From assembly GCF_000733775.1 (NCBI RefSeq), contig NZ_JPOE01000005.1:1493315-1557314 (forward strand): 64,000 bases of DNA, given 5' to 3'. The notes beneath the pieces are model-generated. The model was given only the letters and a program-made list of their open reading frames with translations. It was not told where the DNA came from and did no database searches. Shown here piece after piece: positions 10,201-19,669 of the stretch (its first letter is position 1; every line of letters begins with the position of its first letter). The position numbers and the translations under genes were made by a program. The stretch comes from Thiomonas sp. FB-Cd (GTDB taxonomy: Bacteria > Pseudomonadota > Gammaproteobacteria > Burkholderiales > Burkholderiaceae_C).

Positions 10201-10511
10201 AAGGGAAATGGCTCGGCCCACGGTTCGACGAAAAAATCGAAGGGATTGATGACCGTCATGTCGGCCACCAGATCCACCGTCACTTCAAGTTCGCGCGTAG
10301 GCTCGGGAAAAGTCAGACGGGCGACGAAATTGCCGTAGGCATCCTGCTGCCAGTTGATGAAATGCCGGGCCGGTTTGGCCGTCAGGGAGTAGCTGAGGAT
10401 CGGCGTGCGATTGTGTGTAGCAGGACGCAATCGCACCTCGTGTGGAGCAAGTTTCACCGGGCGGTCAAACCTGTAGCGGGTTTGGTGGTGAAGCGCAACG
10501 CGGATGGTCAT
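7206..10511 (-). CDS. Transglutaminase-like / DUF2126 protein of the Anbu locus
   Basis: 1,101 residues from an ATG at 10511 ([20 protein letters not shown]). Residues 1-260 form a bacterial transglutaminase N domain and a papain-like core with the triad Cys183 (GSCRDS), His232 (DLHAW) and Asp248 (GLDATSG). The remaining ~800 residues match DUF2126, seen as [37 protein letters not shown] and the Arg/His-rich [29 protein letters not shown]. Such proteins are encoded with alpha-E, circularly permuted ATP-grasp and Anbu genes and are thought to make or cleave an unusual peptide or isopeptide bond. It is divergent from the ATP-grasp gene with 266 bases between. The frame extends to 10898 but that part is not conserved-looking. 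Confidence 0.88.
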   Translation of the reverse strand: [1101 protein letters not shown]

Positions 10512-10777
10512 GGCAAACCCAAGTGGACAGTCGTGCGCTTTATCCAGCAACCCTCGTGCCAAAGGTCTGGATGCCTTGCCGGATGCGGCACGCTTTGCGA
10601 ATGGGGCGTTGGCTGGCATTGGTGTGCCGATTTGGTGCGCATGCGCCCGGTTGTGGTGCGTCGGCGGCATGACTTGCCCCGCGCTTGGATTTGCGCCCCA
10701 TCGGCGTGCGGTGTTGAGGATGATTTCTGGCATGCGGCTTGCTGTGAAAGGGACCGAACCGTTCCGAGAGAAGCGAC

Positions 10778-12187
10778 ATGCAGGCCTATTCCGAGTGCGA
10801 GGGCTTTGGCAGCGAGAGCCGGCCAGCCTGGGCGCGTCTGACCACATGGATGCGCGAAACTGGCATGCCAGCGCTCGCGGCCAAGCAGGAAGAGGCACGG
10901 CTGGCGTTTTACCGCGAGGGCATCACCTTCGCCGTTTACGGCGAAGGTGGCGGTACCGAGCGCGCGATTCCCTTTGACATCCTGCCGCGCATCATCACGG
11001 CTGCCGAATGGGTCCATCTTCAGCGGGGCCTGGCGCAGCGGGTTCAAGCCCTGAACCTCTTCCTGGCCGACATCTATGGGCCGCAGCGCATCATCAAAGA
11101 CAAGGTGATTCCGGCCCAGGGCATTCTGGACAACTCGCAATATCGCGCCGGAATGCAAGGGGTCAAGGTGCCGCGCGGCGTGTATGGCGCGATCTGCGGG
11201 ATTGATCTGGTCCGTACCGCCGAGCAGGAGTTTTTCGTCTTGGAGGACAACCTGCGCGTGCCCTCCGGGGTGAGCTACATGCTCGAAAATCGCCGCATCC
11301 TCTCCTGGCTGGCTCCTGATCTGTTCGAGTTGCATCGTGTTGCGCCCATCGGCCATTACCCGGAGCTTCTCGACCTGACGTTGCGCGAACTGGCACCCAG
11401 TCACACGGACGACCCCACAGTGGTTGTGCTCACGCCGGGACCGTTCAACAGCGCATATTTCGAGCACGCCTTCCTGGCACAGAGCATTGGTGCCGAGCTG
11501 GTAGAGGGGCAGGATCTTTTCGTGGACGAGGGCTTTCTTTACATGAAGACGATTCGCGGCCCCCAGCGCGTGGACGTGATCTACCGGCGCATCGATGACG
11601 ATTTCCTCGATCCCCGCGCTTTCCGCCCGGATTCCATGCTGGGCGTGCCCGGCCTGTTTGACGTGATCCGCGCAAAGCACGTCACCTTGGCCAACGCGGT
11701 TGGCACGGGCGTGGCCGACGATAAGTCCGTGTACCCCCATGTGCCAGCCATGATTCGCTACTACCTGAGCGAAGATGCCATCCTTCCCAATGTTCCGACC
11801 TTTACCCTGGGTGACACCAAGCAGTGCGGCCATGTACTGGCCAATCTGCATGAACTTGTCGTCAAGGAGGCTCAAGGCGCCGGCGGCTATGGCATGCTCA
11901 TTGGTCCCAAGGCCAGCAAGAAGGAGCGCGAAGCGTTCGCCGAGCGGATCCGCGCCCACCCCGAAAAGTACATCGCCCAGCCAACCCTGGCGCTGTCGAC
12001 CTGCCCGACGCTGGTGGACGAAGGCGTGGCGCCGCGTCACGTTGATCTGCGCCCCTACGTGCTGCAAGGCACGAGCATCCGCATGGTTCCCGGCGGACTG
12101 ACACGCGTGGCTCTGGCGCAGGGATCCCTGGTGGTCAACAGCAGCCAGGGCGGTGGCACCAAGGATACCTGGGTGCTGCAGGAATGA
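10778..12187 (+). CDS. Circularly permuted ATP-grasp protein (DUF404/DUF407 type)
   Basis: 469 residues with hallmark segments of circularly permuted ATP-grasp proteins: RVQALNLFLADIYGPQRI, IPAQGILDNSQYR, EFFVLEDNLRVPSGVSYMLENR, VDVIYRRIDDDFLDP, VANAVGTGVADDKSVYPHVP-like text and GGLTRVALAQGSLVVNSSQGGG at the C-terminus. Family comparisons predict an amino-acid or peptide ligase activity. The stop overlaps an ATG used by the alpha-E frame (ATGA), and the alpha-E gene follows at once, so the two are co-translated. Part of the Anbu gene set. Substrate unknown. Confidence 0.9.
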   Translation: MQAYSECEGFGSESRPAWARLTTWMRETGMPALAAKQEEARLAFYREGITFAVYGEGGGTERAIPFDILPRIITAAEWVHLQRGLAQRVQALNLFLADIYGPQRIIKDKVIPAQGILDNSQYRAGMQGVKVPRGVYGAICGIDLVRTAEQEFFVLEDNLRVPSGVSYMLENRRILSWLAPDLFELHRVAPIGHYPELLDLTLRELAPSHTDDPTVVVLTPGPFNSAYFEHAFLAQSIGAELVEGQDLFVDEGFLYMKTIRGPQRVDVIYRRIDDDFLDPRAFRPDSMLGVPGLFDVIRAKHVTLANAVGTGVADDKSVYPHVPAMIRYYLSEDAILPNVPTFTLGDTKQCGHVLANLHELVVKEAQGAGGYGMLIGPKASKKEREAFAERIRAHPEKYIAQPTLALSTCPTLVDEGVAPRHVDLRPYVLQGTSIRMVPGGLTRVALAQGSLVVNSSQGGGTKDTWVLQE

Positions 12188-12210
12188 GCGTTCGGTACAA
12201 GGAGCCCCCT

Positions 12211-13173
12211 ATGCTTTGCCGCACTGCCTCCGATTTATTCTGGATGGGACGCGCCGTGGAGCGCGCTGAATCCATGGCCCGGCTTCTGGACCTGTCCCGA
12301 CGGCTGGCCGCGCTGCCGGGCTCGCGAGGCGCCCAGGCGGGACATACCGTGTGGGCGCTGCCATTGCTGGCCACGGGATCCATTCCCCCGGGCATGGCCG
12401 GCGAGGACATGAAGCCGGCCGAGATGCTGTGGCGCTGCGTCCTCGACCGCGAGAATCCGTCCTCGGTCCTGGCTTGCGTGCAACTTGCGCGAGACGCGGC
12501 GCGCAACCAGCGCTCGGTGGTGCCCGCCGAGGTAGTGGCGCCCGTGCAGCTCATGCTGAGCAAAATGCGCAGCCTCAAGCGCCAGCATCTGGTCAACGGC
12601 GGATTGGGGCACGTGATCAGCGAAATCATGGCATTCTCCGATGCCTTTCGGGGTGTCACGTTCGCCACCATGCTGCGCAGCGAGCCTTGGCATTTTTTGC
12701 GCCTGGGCACTTTCCTCGAGCGTGCCGACGGCTCGGTGCGCATGTGGACGACCCAGGCCGATCCTGAGTTTTCCCTTGTACGGGATGGCCCCGACAGCCC
12801 ACATGCCGCGTTTCATCGCGTCGCGATGCTGGAATCGGCCTCTGCGCTCATGCCACTGAGGCGCCTGCACGGCGAGCCCAACCGCAAGGGTGTGACCGAC
12901 ATGCTGCTGCGTCGACCGGATTTCCCACGCTCTGCGTCCTACTGTCTGATTGAGGCGCAAAAGGCTCTCGCATCGCTTCAGGTCAACCCCTCCGAGCCCA
13001 CCTCGCGTCTGGTTGGCAAGGCCCTTGCCGGCGTGTCGTACCTGGAGCCCAAGGAAGATGCCGAAAGCATGTTTGCATTCGGCGCTGCTCGCCAGTTCGA
13101 CATTTACGCCGCCGAGGCAGCGGTCGACGAGCGCTTTTTCGTTGCGAAAACCCCGCTGCGCCGCGCAGCCTGA
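12211..13173 (+). CDS. Alpha-E domain protein (DUF403)
   Basis: 320 residues beginning MLCRTASDLFWMGRAVERAESMARLLD, the typical alpha-E N-terminus. The protein is nearly all helical. An AAGGAG site 6 bases before the ATG at 12211 makes this start better than the ATG at 12184, which overlaps the preceding stop. Alpha-E proteins occur only next to or fused with circularly permuted ATP-grasp proteins and probably form a partner subunit. Located between the ATP-grasp and Anbu genes; the separate small transglutaminase gene often found at this place is absent. Confidence 0.9.
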   Translation: MLCRTASDLFWMGRAVERAESMARLLDLSRRLAALPGSRGAQAGHTVWALPLLATGSIPPGMAGEDMKPAEMLWRCVLDRENPSSVLACVQLARDAARNQRSVVPAEVVAPVQLMLSKMRSLKRQHLVNGGLGHVISEIMAFSDAFRGVTFATMLRSEPWHFLRLGTFLERADGSVRMWTTQADPEFSLVRDGPDSPHAAFHRVAMLESASALMPLRRLHGEPNRKGVTDMLLRRPDFPRSASYCLIEAQKALASLQVNPSEPTSRLVGKALAGVSYLEPKEDAESMFAFGAARQFDIYAAEAAVDERFFVAKTPLRRAA

Positions 13174-13240
13174 GCCGCTCGGCATGCGTGGCTGGCGCCG
13201 GGCCACGTATGCTGCAGCACTCCAACCCACGATTCGACCC

Positions 13241-13984
13241 ATGACTTATTGCTGCGCCGTCAAGCTCAATGCGGGCCTGGTCTTTGCCTCCGACAGTCGG
13301 ACCCATGCGGGTGTCGACAATATCGGCCGCTTTAGCAAACTGCATGTGCTGGAGCAGCCCGGCGAACGCGTCATCACCATGCTGTCGGCCGGTAACCTGA
13401 GCGTCACCCAGGGAGCCATCGAACACCTGCACCGCGCGGTGCGCCAAGGCGATGTGCTGAACTGGACCAACGCTGCAAGCATGGCGGATGTGGCGATGCT
13501 CCTGGGCCAAGCCATGCGCCAAGTGCGCGAGCGTGACGAACCCTATCTGGCCAAGAGCGGCATTGACGCCAGCGCATCGTTTTTACTTGGCGGCCAAATC
13601 CAGGGCGAGCGCCCGCGCCTTTTTCTGGTGTACTCCGAAGGCAACGCGATTGAGGCAACCGCCGAGACCCCTTTCCTGCAGATTGGCGAGATCAAGTACG
13701 GCAAACCCATACTGGATCGCGTGATCCGCCCCGAGATTGGGCTCCTTGATGCGACCAAGTGCGTGCTGGTCAGCTTTGACTCGACCATGCGCAGCAACGT
13801 CAGCGTGGGCCTGCCGATCGATCTGCTGTTGCTGCCCATCAACCACTTGCGCGCTGACATGAAATTCCACATCGACGAGCAGGATGCCTACTGGCGAGAG
13901 CTCTCCGACCGCTGGGCGGTGGGTGTGCGGCGTGTTTTCGCCGAACTGCCGCCTCCCCAGTGGTATCCGGATACGCAACAGTGA
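13241..13984 (+). CDS. Anbu, proteasome beta-like peptidase
   Basis: 247 residues starting MTYCCAVKLNAGLVFASDSRTHAG. Removal of Met exposes Thr2 as the N-terminal nucleophile; Asp18 and Lys33 are at the positions expected of the Ntn-hydrolase/HslV fold. LSAGNLSVTQGAIEHL and FLLGGQIQGERPRLFLVYSEGN are typical of Anbu (ancestral beta subunit) proteins, which are longer than HslV and form helical assemblies. The start is fixed by the Thr2 requirement; the frame extends to 12950 inside the previous gene. It closes the operon with ATP-grasp and alpha-E genes 67 bases upstream. The substrate of Anbu is not known. Confidence 0.92.
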   Translation: MTYCCAVKLNAGLVFASDSRTHAGVDNIGRFSKLHVLEQPGERVITMLSAGNLSVTQGAIEHLHRAVRQGDVLNWTNAASMADVAMLLGQAMRQVRERDEPYLAKSGIDASASFLLGGQIQGERPRLFLVYSEGNAIEATAETPFLQIGEIKYGKPILDRVIRPEIGLLDATKCVLVSFDSTMRSNVSVGLPIDLLLLPINHLRADMKFHIDEQDAYWRELSDRWAVGVRRVFAELPPPQWYPDTQQ

Positions 13985-14260
13985 CAGCTCGGCCATGTCG
14001 ACGTAGCTGATGAATCGTCCGCCCGCCTCGAGGATTGTCTTCTGCAACGCCAGCGCCTTGTTGAACACGAACCGGCGAAGCGGCGCATCTGGCGCTGCTG
14101 CTGGCCGCTTGGCCGAAGCTCGAACTTGAAGACCTGGAGTCGCTTTAGAGCTGGTTAAAGGTGCAGCACCTCGGCGACCACTTCAAGACCAATAGGGACG
14201 CCTGTGGCATCCGCGCTATCCCTCCTTGCCGTGAACGAGGGAGGTTTGCCGCGCAAATGA

Positions 14261-14704
14261 TCAGTACGACTTGTAGGGGAGAAATTTGCCGCTCATGGTG
14301 ATGTGCACGCGGTCGCCCTTGGGGTCAGGCTCGCGAGTCAGGTTCATCGTGAAGTCGATTGCACTCATGATGCCGTCGCCAAATTCCTCATGGATGAGTT
14401 CCTTGAAGGTGGTGCCATACACGCTGACGAGCTCATAGAAGCGGTAGATAAGCGGGTCCGAGGGCAGGCTCGTCGGTAATGAGCCCTTGTACGGCACCAC
14501 TTGCAGCCATTGCACGGCATCGGCTGGCAAGTCGAACAGATTGCCCAGAATGCCGGCTTGCTCGGCACTGAAGGTCATTTGACCGAGGCAGCCGGCGGTT
14601 ACCCATTCCTTGCTCAGCCCTACGGCCTTTGCCACGTCGGACCAGCTCAGGCCCTTGGCGATTTTCGCGGCAATAATGGCTTCGGTCACGTCATTGCGGG
14701 TCAT
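14261..14704 (-). CDS. cynS: Cyanase (cyanate hydratase)
   Basis: 147 residues with the N-terminal helix-turn-helix-like domain and the C-terminal catalytic domain of CynS. The catalytic triad is visible: Arg88 and Glu91 in YRFYELVSVYG and Ser114 in GIMSAIDF. Cyanase is a decamer that turns cyanate and bicarbonate into ammonia and CO2. The ATG at 14704 has AGGAGA about 5 bases upstream. No cyanate transporter or carbonic anhydrase lies beside it. It fits the nitrogen-scavenging theme of the following 12 kb. The 276 bases between Anbu and cynS contain no gene I can support. Confidence 0.95.
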   Translation of the reverse strand: MTRNDVTEAIIAAKIAKGLSWSDVAKAVGLSKEWVTAGCLGQMTFSAEQAGILGNLFDLPADAVQWLQVVPYKGSLPTSLPSDPLIYRFYELVSVYGTTFKELIHEEFGDGIMSAIDFTMNLTREPDPKGDRVHITMSGKFLPYKSY

Positions 14705-14833
14705 AAGATCTCCTGCGTTGCATTGCGCCAGCACAGGGTTGTGCCGTTTGCGGACCCTACGGGCCATGCTGAACGTGCAGCAAGTTCCATGCCTTGCGTG
14801 GGGCCGCTGGACCGGGCACGGGCGATGCTGGCG

Positions 14834-15223
14834 TTACCCATCGCCGGCACATTGCTGTGCATAAGCGGCCAGCGCTTCGATGACATTGGGGCACTCGCCC
14901 GCCGCAGGAGCAACGCGCACGTGCATTTTGGGGTGGCGGGTTTGCACTTCCCGGACCGCCTGCGGAATGTCGCGTAGCAGGTGGCCGCCCGCACCCAGGA
15001 AGAGTGGGACGATATCCAGGCGGCGGCAGCCGCCAGCCCCCGCCGTGTCCAGCGCCGCGCGTAGCGTGGGTTGCATGAATTCAAGGTAGGCCAGCTCCAC
15101 GCTCAGGTCTGGGCGCGCGCGGCGCAGGCTAGACAGCACAGCCTCAAAGGGACGCGCCCAATCCGGTTGGCGTGAGCCGTGGGCAAGAAGCAGGATGTGT
15201 GGCGGTATGGTGGTCTCGATCAT
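14834..15223 (-). CDS. cbiX: CbiX/SirB-type sirohydrochlorin chelatase
   Basis: A 129-residue single-domain protein, the length of the short CbiX form that works as a homodimer. ILLLAHGSRQPDWARPFE carries the conserved His of the chelatase family, and IVPLFLGAGGHLLRDIPQAV carries the second metal-binding His. It would insert Co2+ or Fe2+ into sirohydrochlorin for cobalamin or siroheme. Same strand as cynS, 129 bases apart. A nickel-related role near urease is possible but not indicated. Confidence 0.85.
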   Translation of the reverse strand: MIETTIPPHILLLAHGSRQPDWARPFEAVLSSLRRARPDLSVELAYLEFMQPTLRAALDTAGAGGCRRLDIVPLFLGAGGHLLRDIPQAVREVQTRHPKMHVRVAPAAGECPNVIEALAAYAQQCAGDG

Positions 15224-15495
15224 GCGAGGCGCCGGCGCATCGTTGCGCTCGGCGGTGGTTGGTCAGGCTGAAGGCCGAATGGAGCGAGTGCGAGCATCAT
15301 CATGGTCGACGGCATCGGGCGCGTCAACCCTACGCCGCAAACTGAAGATGACGCCAGCGTCCCCAGCGCGCCGGATTTGCCACGGCACACGGCGGGCAGC
15401 CACCCACCCCGGTTGCGCCCTACAGGTCATTGGTGCCTTGGCGTGAGCGTACTGCGTGTTCAGCATGGCCAGCAGATGGTCGCGCCCCGCGGTGA

Positions 15496-16173
15496 TCAGG
15501 CGGGGTGCAGAAGACCCTTGGTTTCGATGAATCGCACCACCGTGTCGAGTCCGTCCAGGGTTTTGAGGTTCGTCATGGCGTAAGGTCGCAGGCCTTTGGG
15601 CCCGGTGCGCATGCGCTCGGTGTCAGCGCGCATGACGTCGAGGCTGGCTCCCACGTAAGGGGCGAGGTCAGTCTTGTTGATCACGAACAGGTCGCTCTTG
15701 GTGATGCCGGGGCCACCCTTGCGGGGGATCTTCTCACCGCCAGCCACATCGATGACGTAGATCGTCAAATCCGAAAGCTCGGGGCTGAAGGTGGCTGCGA
15801 GATTGTCGCCACCCGACTCGATGAACACGATGTCGGCGTCCGGGAACCGGTCCAGCATACGGTCCACCGCCTCGAGGTTGATGGACGCATCTTCGCGAAT
15901 TGCCGTGTGCGGGCAGCCGCCCGTTTCGACCCCCATGATGCGCTCCGGCTCCAGAGCCCCTGCCGCGGTGAGCAGCCGCTGGTCCTCCTTGGTGTAGATG
16001 TCGTTGGTCACGACCACGATGTCGTAGTTCCCGCGCATCGCTTTGCACAGCATTTCGAGCAGGGTTGTCTTGCCCGAGCCTACCGGGCCGCCGATGCCCA
16101 CGCGCAGCGGTGGCAGCTGCTTGCTGCGGTTGGGGATGTCGTGCAAAGCGGATGGGGAGTTGATGGGGTTCAT
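15496..16173 (-). CDS. ureG: Urease accessory GTPase UreG
   Basis: 225 residues with a Walker A P-loop [18 protein letters not shown], the nickel-binding CPH motif in [11 protein letters not shown], switch regions with FIESGGDNL, and the base-specificity motif NKTDLAP. UreG uses GTP to deliver nickel to apo-urease in complex with UreF and UreD. Its ATG overlaps the ureF stop, indicating translational coupling. Last gene of the operon read ureA-B-C-E-F-G on the minus strand. Confidence 0.97.
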   Translation of the reverse strand: MNPINSPSALHDIPNRSKQLPPLRVGIGGPVGSGKTTLLEMLCKAMRGNYDIVVVTNDIYTKEDQRLLTAAGALEPERIMGVETGGCPHTAIREDASINLEAVDRMLDRFPDADIVFIESGGDNLAATFSPELSDLTIYVIDVAGGEKIPRKGGPGITKSDLFVINKTDLAPYVGASLDVMRADTERMRTGPKGLRPYAMTNLKTLDGLDTVVRFIETKGLLHPA

Positions 16174-16907
16174 GATCGGAACAGCCGTGAGTACTGGGTT
16201 TCGTGACGGGAGCTGAGGATGGCGAGCATGCAGGCGAAGCTCTGCCAGTCCTCCATGCGATTCTGCAGGCCTCGCGCCTGAGCGACGGCGGCGGGAATGT
16301 CGGGGACGAGCGCTGCAAGCAGCCGTTGGCTGCTGCTCTGGCCGAGGGGGACGACACGCATCGCGGCTTGCACCTGGTTCTCCAGCCAGGAGAAGGCCAG
16401 CGCATGCGCGCTGTGTTCGGCGTCCAGCCCCAGCGCCAAGGCGCCGAGGGCGAACGCCAAGGGCCAGGCCGGGGCAGGCAACAGTTGCGCGGCAAGTGCC
16501 AGTCCCGGGTGCGCGGGTTGCAGGTTGCGCAGCCACTCCAGCATTGAACGACCCATCTGCAGGGTCTGCTGGCGCAGCTCGGACGTTTCGCGCGTGCTGA
16601 GCACCCAAGTCTGGATCGCTTGCAACGCGGCAGCATCGGCGGCCTGCCACGCGGCGTGCGCGGCGCAGGCCGCCGGCAGCTCGCTTCGGGCCAGGGTGAG
16701 CTGCAACTGTCCGCGCAGCCAGGTAAGGGTTTGCGCCTCGTCGGCAACCAGCCCAGCGTCTACCGCCGCTTCCACACCTTCGGAATAGCTGAATCCGCCC
16801 ACCGGTAAGGCGGGCGACGCCAGCCACATCATGTGCAGCAGCGCGAACTCCCTTGACGAGGTCTGCCAGGCTGAGGCCACCGTCGTGGCCTCAGCGTTCA
16901 GGGCCAT
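16170..16907 (-). CDS. ureF: Urease accessory protein UreF
   Basis: About 245 residues, all helical, with the UreF marks [24 protein letters not shown] near the N-terminus and a C-terminal SRLFRS tail. UreF works with UreD and UreG in nickel insertion. The start is uncertain: the ATG at 16907 gives a family-like length and overlaps the ureE end by 17 bases; the frame is open to 16982. The stop overlaps the ureG start. Confidence 0.93.
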   Translation of the reverse strand: MALNAEATTVASAWQTSSREFALLHMMWLASPALPVGGFSYSEGVEAAVDAGLVADEAQTLTWLRGQLQLTLARSELPAACAAHAAWQAADAAALQAIQTWVLSTRETSELRQQTLQMGRSMLEWLRNLQPAHPGLALAAQLLPAPAWPLAFALGALALGLDAEHSAHALAFSWLENQVQAAMRVVPLGQSSSQRLLAALVPDIPAAVAQARGLQNRMEDWQSFACMLAILSSRHETQYSRLFRS

Positions 16908-17427
16908 GTTCGTGGCCGTGACCGGCGTGGGTGTGAGGCTTGCCGTGCCCATGGCCATGCGGATGGCCTTGGACGTCGCCATAGGCGCCCGCTTCAGGCT
17001 CGAACGCTGCTTGGGCCTCGATGACGATCAGGTGCATGCGCCGCAGCATGTCGGCCAGCACGGGGTCGGGCTCGAACTGCAGCCTATCGGCTTGAACCTC
17101 GAGTTGCACATGGCGATTGCCCAGGTGATACGCGGCACGCAGCAAATCCGTCGGCGTGCCGTGCTCGGCGCAGGCGCTCACCTGCAGCACAGTCTGCGGT
17201 GCGGCCTCCACGCGGATCAGCGAGCCATCCTCCGCCACCAGCACGTCGCCGCCGCGCAGCACGCTGCCTCGCGGCAGAAACACGGCAATGTGGCGCCCCG
17301 CGCTGTCGTGCGCGTCGAAGCGGCTTTTGCTGCGCGTGTCCCAGTCCAGGGCAAGGCTGCTGGCACGTCTCGTCAGCGCGGTGGCCAGACCGCGCCCTTG
17401 TCGGATGAATTTATTGACGGTCAGCAT
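16891..17427 (-). CDS. ureE: Urease nickel metallochaperone UreE
   Basis: 178 residues: an N-terminal peptide-binding domain (ALDWDTRSKSRFDAHDSAGR) and a C-terminal metal-binding domain (YHLGNRHVQLEV), then a His-rich tail [20 protein letters not shown] suited to Ni2+ storage and delivery. There are 129 bases without a gene between this gene and ureC. Confidence 0.95.
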   Translation of the reverse strand: MLTVNKFIRQGRGLATALTRRASSLALDWDTRSKSRFDAHDSAGRHIAVFLPRGSVLRGGDVLVAEDGSLIRVEAAPQTVLQVSACAEHGTPTDLLRAAYHLGNRHVQLEVQADRLQFEPDPVLADMLRRMHLIVIEAQAAFEPEAGAYGDVQGHPHGHGHGKPHTHAGHGHEHGPER

Positions 17428-17556
17428 CCAGGCATCCTTGTTCTTGCGCGCAGGGCGCCGCGCGTGCCCACCGGCCCTCGAAATGCCTCGGTGACCCGAT
17501 CCTGAAGCGAAACCGCGGAATCATGTTGGTGTCCTTCGGGTCGGGGTGCGCCGGAT

Positions 17557-19296
17557 TCAGAACAGGAAATAGCGTTGCGCCATCGGCAGAACGCTGGCTG
17601 GCTCGCAGGTCAAGAGCTGACCGTCGGCGCGCACCTCGTAGGTCTGGGCATCGACTTGCATGCGCGGCGTGTACGCGTTGTGCACGAGATCGGCCTTCTT
17701 CACGCTGCGGCAGTTGCGCACGGCCGCGAGCGTCTTGCGCAGGCCCAAACGCGCGCCGATGCCCAGGCCCAGCGCCTGCTGCGAGACGAAGGTCAGCGAC
17801 GTGGCGAGCCGCGCGCCGCCAAAGGCGCCGAACATAGGCCGGGTGTGCACCGGCTGCGGCGTGGGAATGGAGGCGTTGGCGTCGCCCATCAGCGCGGCGG
17901 CGATGAAGCCGCCCTTGACCACGACGCTCGGCTTGATGCCGAAAAAAGCCGGGCGCCACAGCACCAGATCAGCCCATCTGCCTACCTCCACAGAACCCAC
18001 TTCATGCGCCATGCCGTGTGCCAGCGCGGGGTTGATGGTGTATTTGGCGACATAGCGCTTGGCGCGGAAATTGTCATTGCGGGTTTCGCCCTGCGCCGCG
18101 CCGGCCTGGGGCGGTGCCAGCCAGCCGCGCTGCATCTTCATCTTGTGCGCGGTCTGCCAGGTACGCAGGATGACTTCGCCCACGCGCCCCATGGCCTGAC
18201 TGTCGCTGGACATGATGCTGATGGCACCGAGGTCGTGCAGCACGTCCTCGGCGGCGATGGTTTCGCGGCGGATGCGGCTTTCGGCGAAGGCCAGATCTTC
18301 GGCGATGTTGGGATCGAGGTGGTGGCACACCATGAGCATGTCGAGATGCTCGTCGATGGTGTTGACAGTGAACGGCCGGGTGGGGTTGGTGGACGAGGGG
18401 AGGACATTGGCTTCGCCGAGCACCTTCAGAATGTCCGGTGCGTGCCCGCCGCCGGCACCTTCGGTGTGGAAAGTGTGAATGGTGCGACCCTTGAACGCGG
18501 CGATAGTGTCCTCGACGAAACCCGACTCGTTGAGCGTGTCCGTGTGGATGGCGACCTGGGTGTCGCTCGCCTCGGCCACCGACAGACAGCAGTCGATCGC
18601 CGCGGGCGTGGTGCCCCAGTCCTCATGCAGCTTCAGCCCGATGGCACCGGCATCGATCTGTTCGCGCAGCGCGTCCGGGCGACTGGCGTTACCTTTGCCA
18701 AAGAAACCCAGGTTCATGGGGAAGGCCTCGGCCGCCTGCAGCATGCGCGCGAGGTTTTCCGGCCCCGGCGTGCACGTCGTGGCATTGGTCCCGGTGGCCG
18801 GTCCTGTGCCGCCTCCGAGCATGGTGGTGACGCCGCTCATCAGCGCTTCCTCGATCTGTTGCGGGCAGATGAAGTGGATGTGACTGTCGATGCCGCCGGC
18901 GGTGAGGATCATCCCTTCGCCAGCGAGGATTTCCGTGCCCGGACCAATGACGATGTCCACGCCCGGCTGCACGTCGGGATTGCCGGCCTTGCCGATGGCG
19001 GCAATGCGCTGCCCGCGGATGCCCACGTCCGCCTTGACGATGCCCCAGTGGTCGAGGATGAGCGCGTTGGTGATGACCATGTCCATTGCGCCCTCGGCGC
19101 GTGTGGCTTGGCCTTGGCCCATGCCGTCGCGGATGGTCTTGCCGCCACCGAACTTCACCTCTTCGCCGTAGCCGCCGGCGCGCAGGGTGTAGTCGTCCTC
19201 GACTTCGATCAGAAGTTCGGTGTCGGCCAGTCGCACACGATCGCCGATGGTGGGGCCGAACATGTCCGCATAGGCGCGGCGGGAGAGGGTGGGCAT
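17557..19296 (-). CDS. ureC: Urease alpha subunit (catalytic)
   Basis: 579 residues, slightly above the usual ~570. Nickel ligands are seen at His139/His141 ([14 protein letters not shown]), and the carbamylated Lys222 in [32 protein letters not shown] is the conserved flap region with the catalytic His. It hydrolyses urea to ammonia and carbamate. A 584-residue open frame on the opposite strand is a GC-driven shadow. Confidence 0.98.
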   Translation of the reverse strand: MPTLSRRAYADMFGPTIGDRVRLADTELLIEVEDDYTLRAGGYGEEVKFGGGKTIRDGMGQGQATRAEGAMDMVITNALILDHWGIVKADVGIRGQRIAAIGKAGNPDVQPGVDIVIGPGTEILAGEGMILTAGGIDSHIHFICPQQIEEALMSGVTTMLGGGTGPATGTNATTCTPGPENLARMLQAAEAFPMNLGFFGKGNASRPDALREQIDAGAIGLKLHEDWGTTPAAIDCCLSVAEASDTQVAIHTDTLNESGFVEDTIAAFKGRTIHTFHTEGAGGGHAPDILKVLGEANVLPSSTNPTRPFTVNTIDEHLDMLMVCHHLDPNIAEDLAFAESRIRRETIAAEDVLHDLGAISIMSSDSQAMGRVGEVILRTWQTAHKMKMQRGWLAPPQAGAAQGETRNDNFRAKRYVAKYTINPALAHGMAHEVGSVEVGRWADLVLWRPAFFGIKPSVVVKGGFIAAALMGDANASIPTPQPVHTRPMFGAFGGARLATSLTFVSQQALGLGIGARLGLRKTLAAVRNCRSVKKADLVHNAYTPRMQVDAQTYEVRADGQLLTCEPASVLPMAQRYFLF

Positions 19297-19341
19297 GGGT
19301 GTCGGTCCTCGAAGGGTTGCGCGGGGTGATGAGCGCCAGAG

Positions 19342-19647
19342 TCAGAGTTTGCCCATCACGGCTTGCCGGAATCCCACCACGGCGCGCGCGCCGGCATAGG
19401 CCACCAGGGCTACCGTGCGCTGCTGCCCCGGCTCGAAGCGCACCGCAGTTCCGGAGGGAATGTTCAGCCGCATGCCCCGAGCCGCTGCCCGGTCGAAGCG
19501 CAGCGCAGGATTGGTTTCCGCGAAGTGGTAGTGCGAGCCAACCTGAATCGGGCGGTCGCCCGCGTTTTCGACAACCATCGTGAGGGTGGTGCGACCCGGA
19601 TTGAGCTCCAGGTCACCATCGGCGCAGAGGATTTCTCCAGGAATCAT
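19342..19647 (-). CDS. ureB: Urease beta subunit
   Basis: 101 residues, beginning [19 protein letters not shown], the standard UreB start. The ATG at 19647 has GGAG 7 bases upstream; the ATG at 19653 is too close to that site. The conserved [19 protein letters not shown] segment is present. Confidence 0.96.
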   Translation of the reverse strand: MIPGEILCADGDLELNPGRTTLTMVVENAGDRPIQVGSHYHFAETNPALRFDRAAARGMRLNIPSGTAVRFEPGQQRTVALVAYAGARAVVGFRQAVMGKL

Positions 19648-19669
19648 GTGCATGCTCCGGGATGGGGCG

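Noticed and set aside
10508..12067. 519-codon minus frame opposite the ATP-grasp gene
   Set aside because: Low-complexity His/Gln/Arg text and overlap with a recognised gene.
13985..14260. Possible gene fragment ending GEAAHLALLLAAWPKLE near 14060-14150
   Set aside because: A short stretch only, no start or family match I can name; too weak to call a pseudogene.
17575..19329. 584-codon open frame opposite ureC
   Set aside because: Mirror of the urease alpha gene; no ribosome site or motif.
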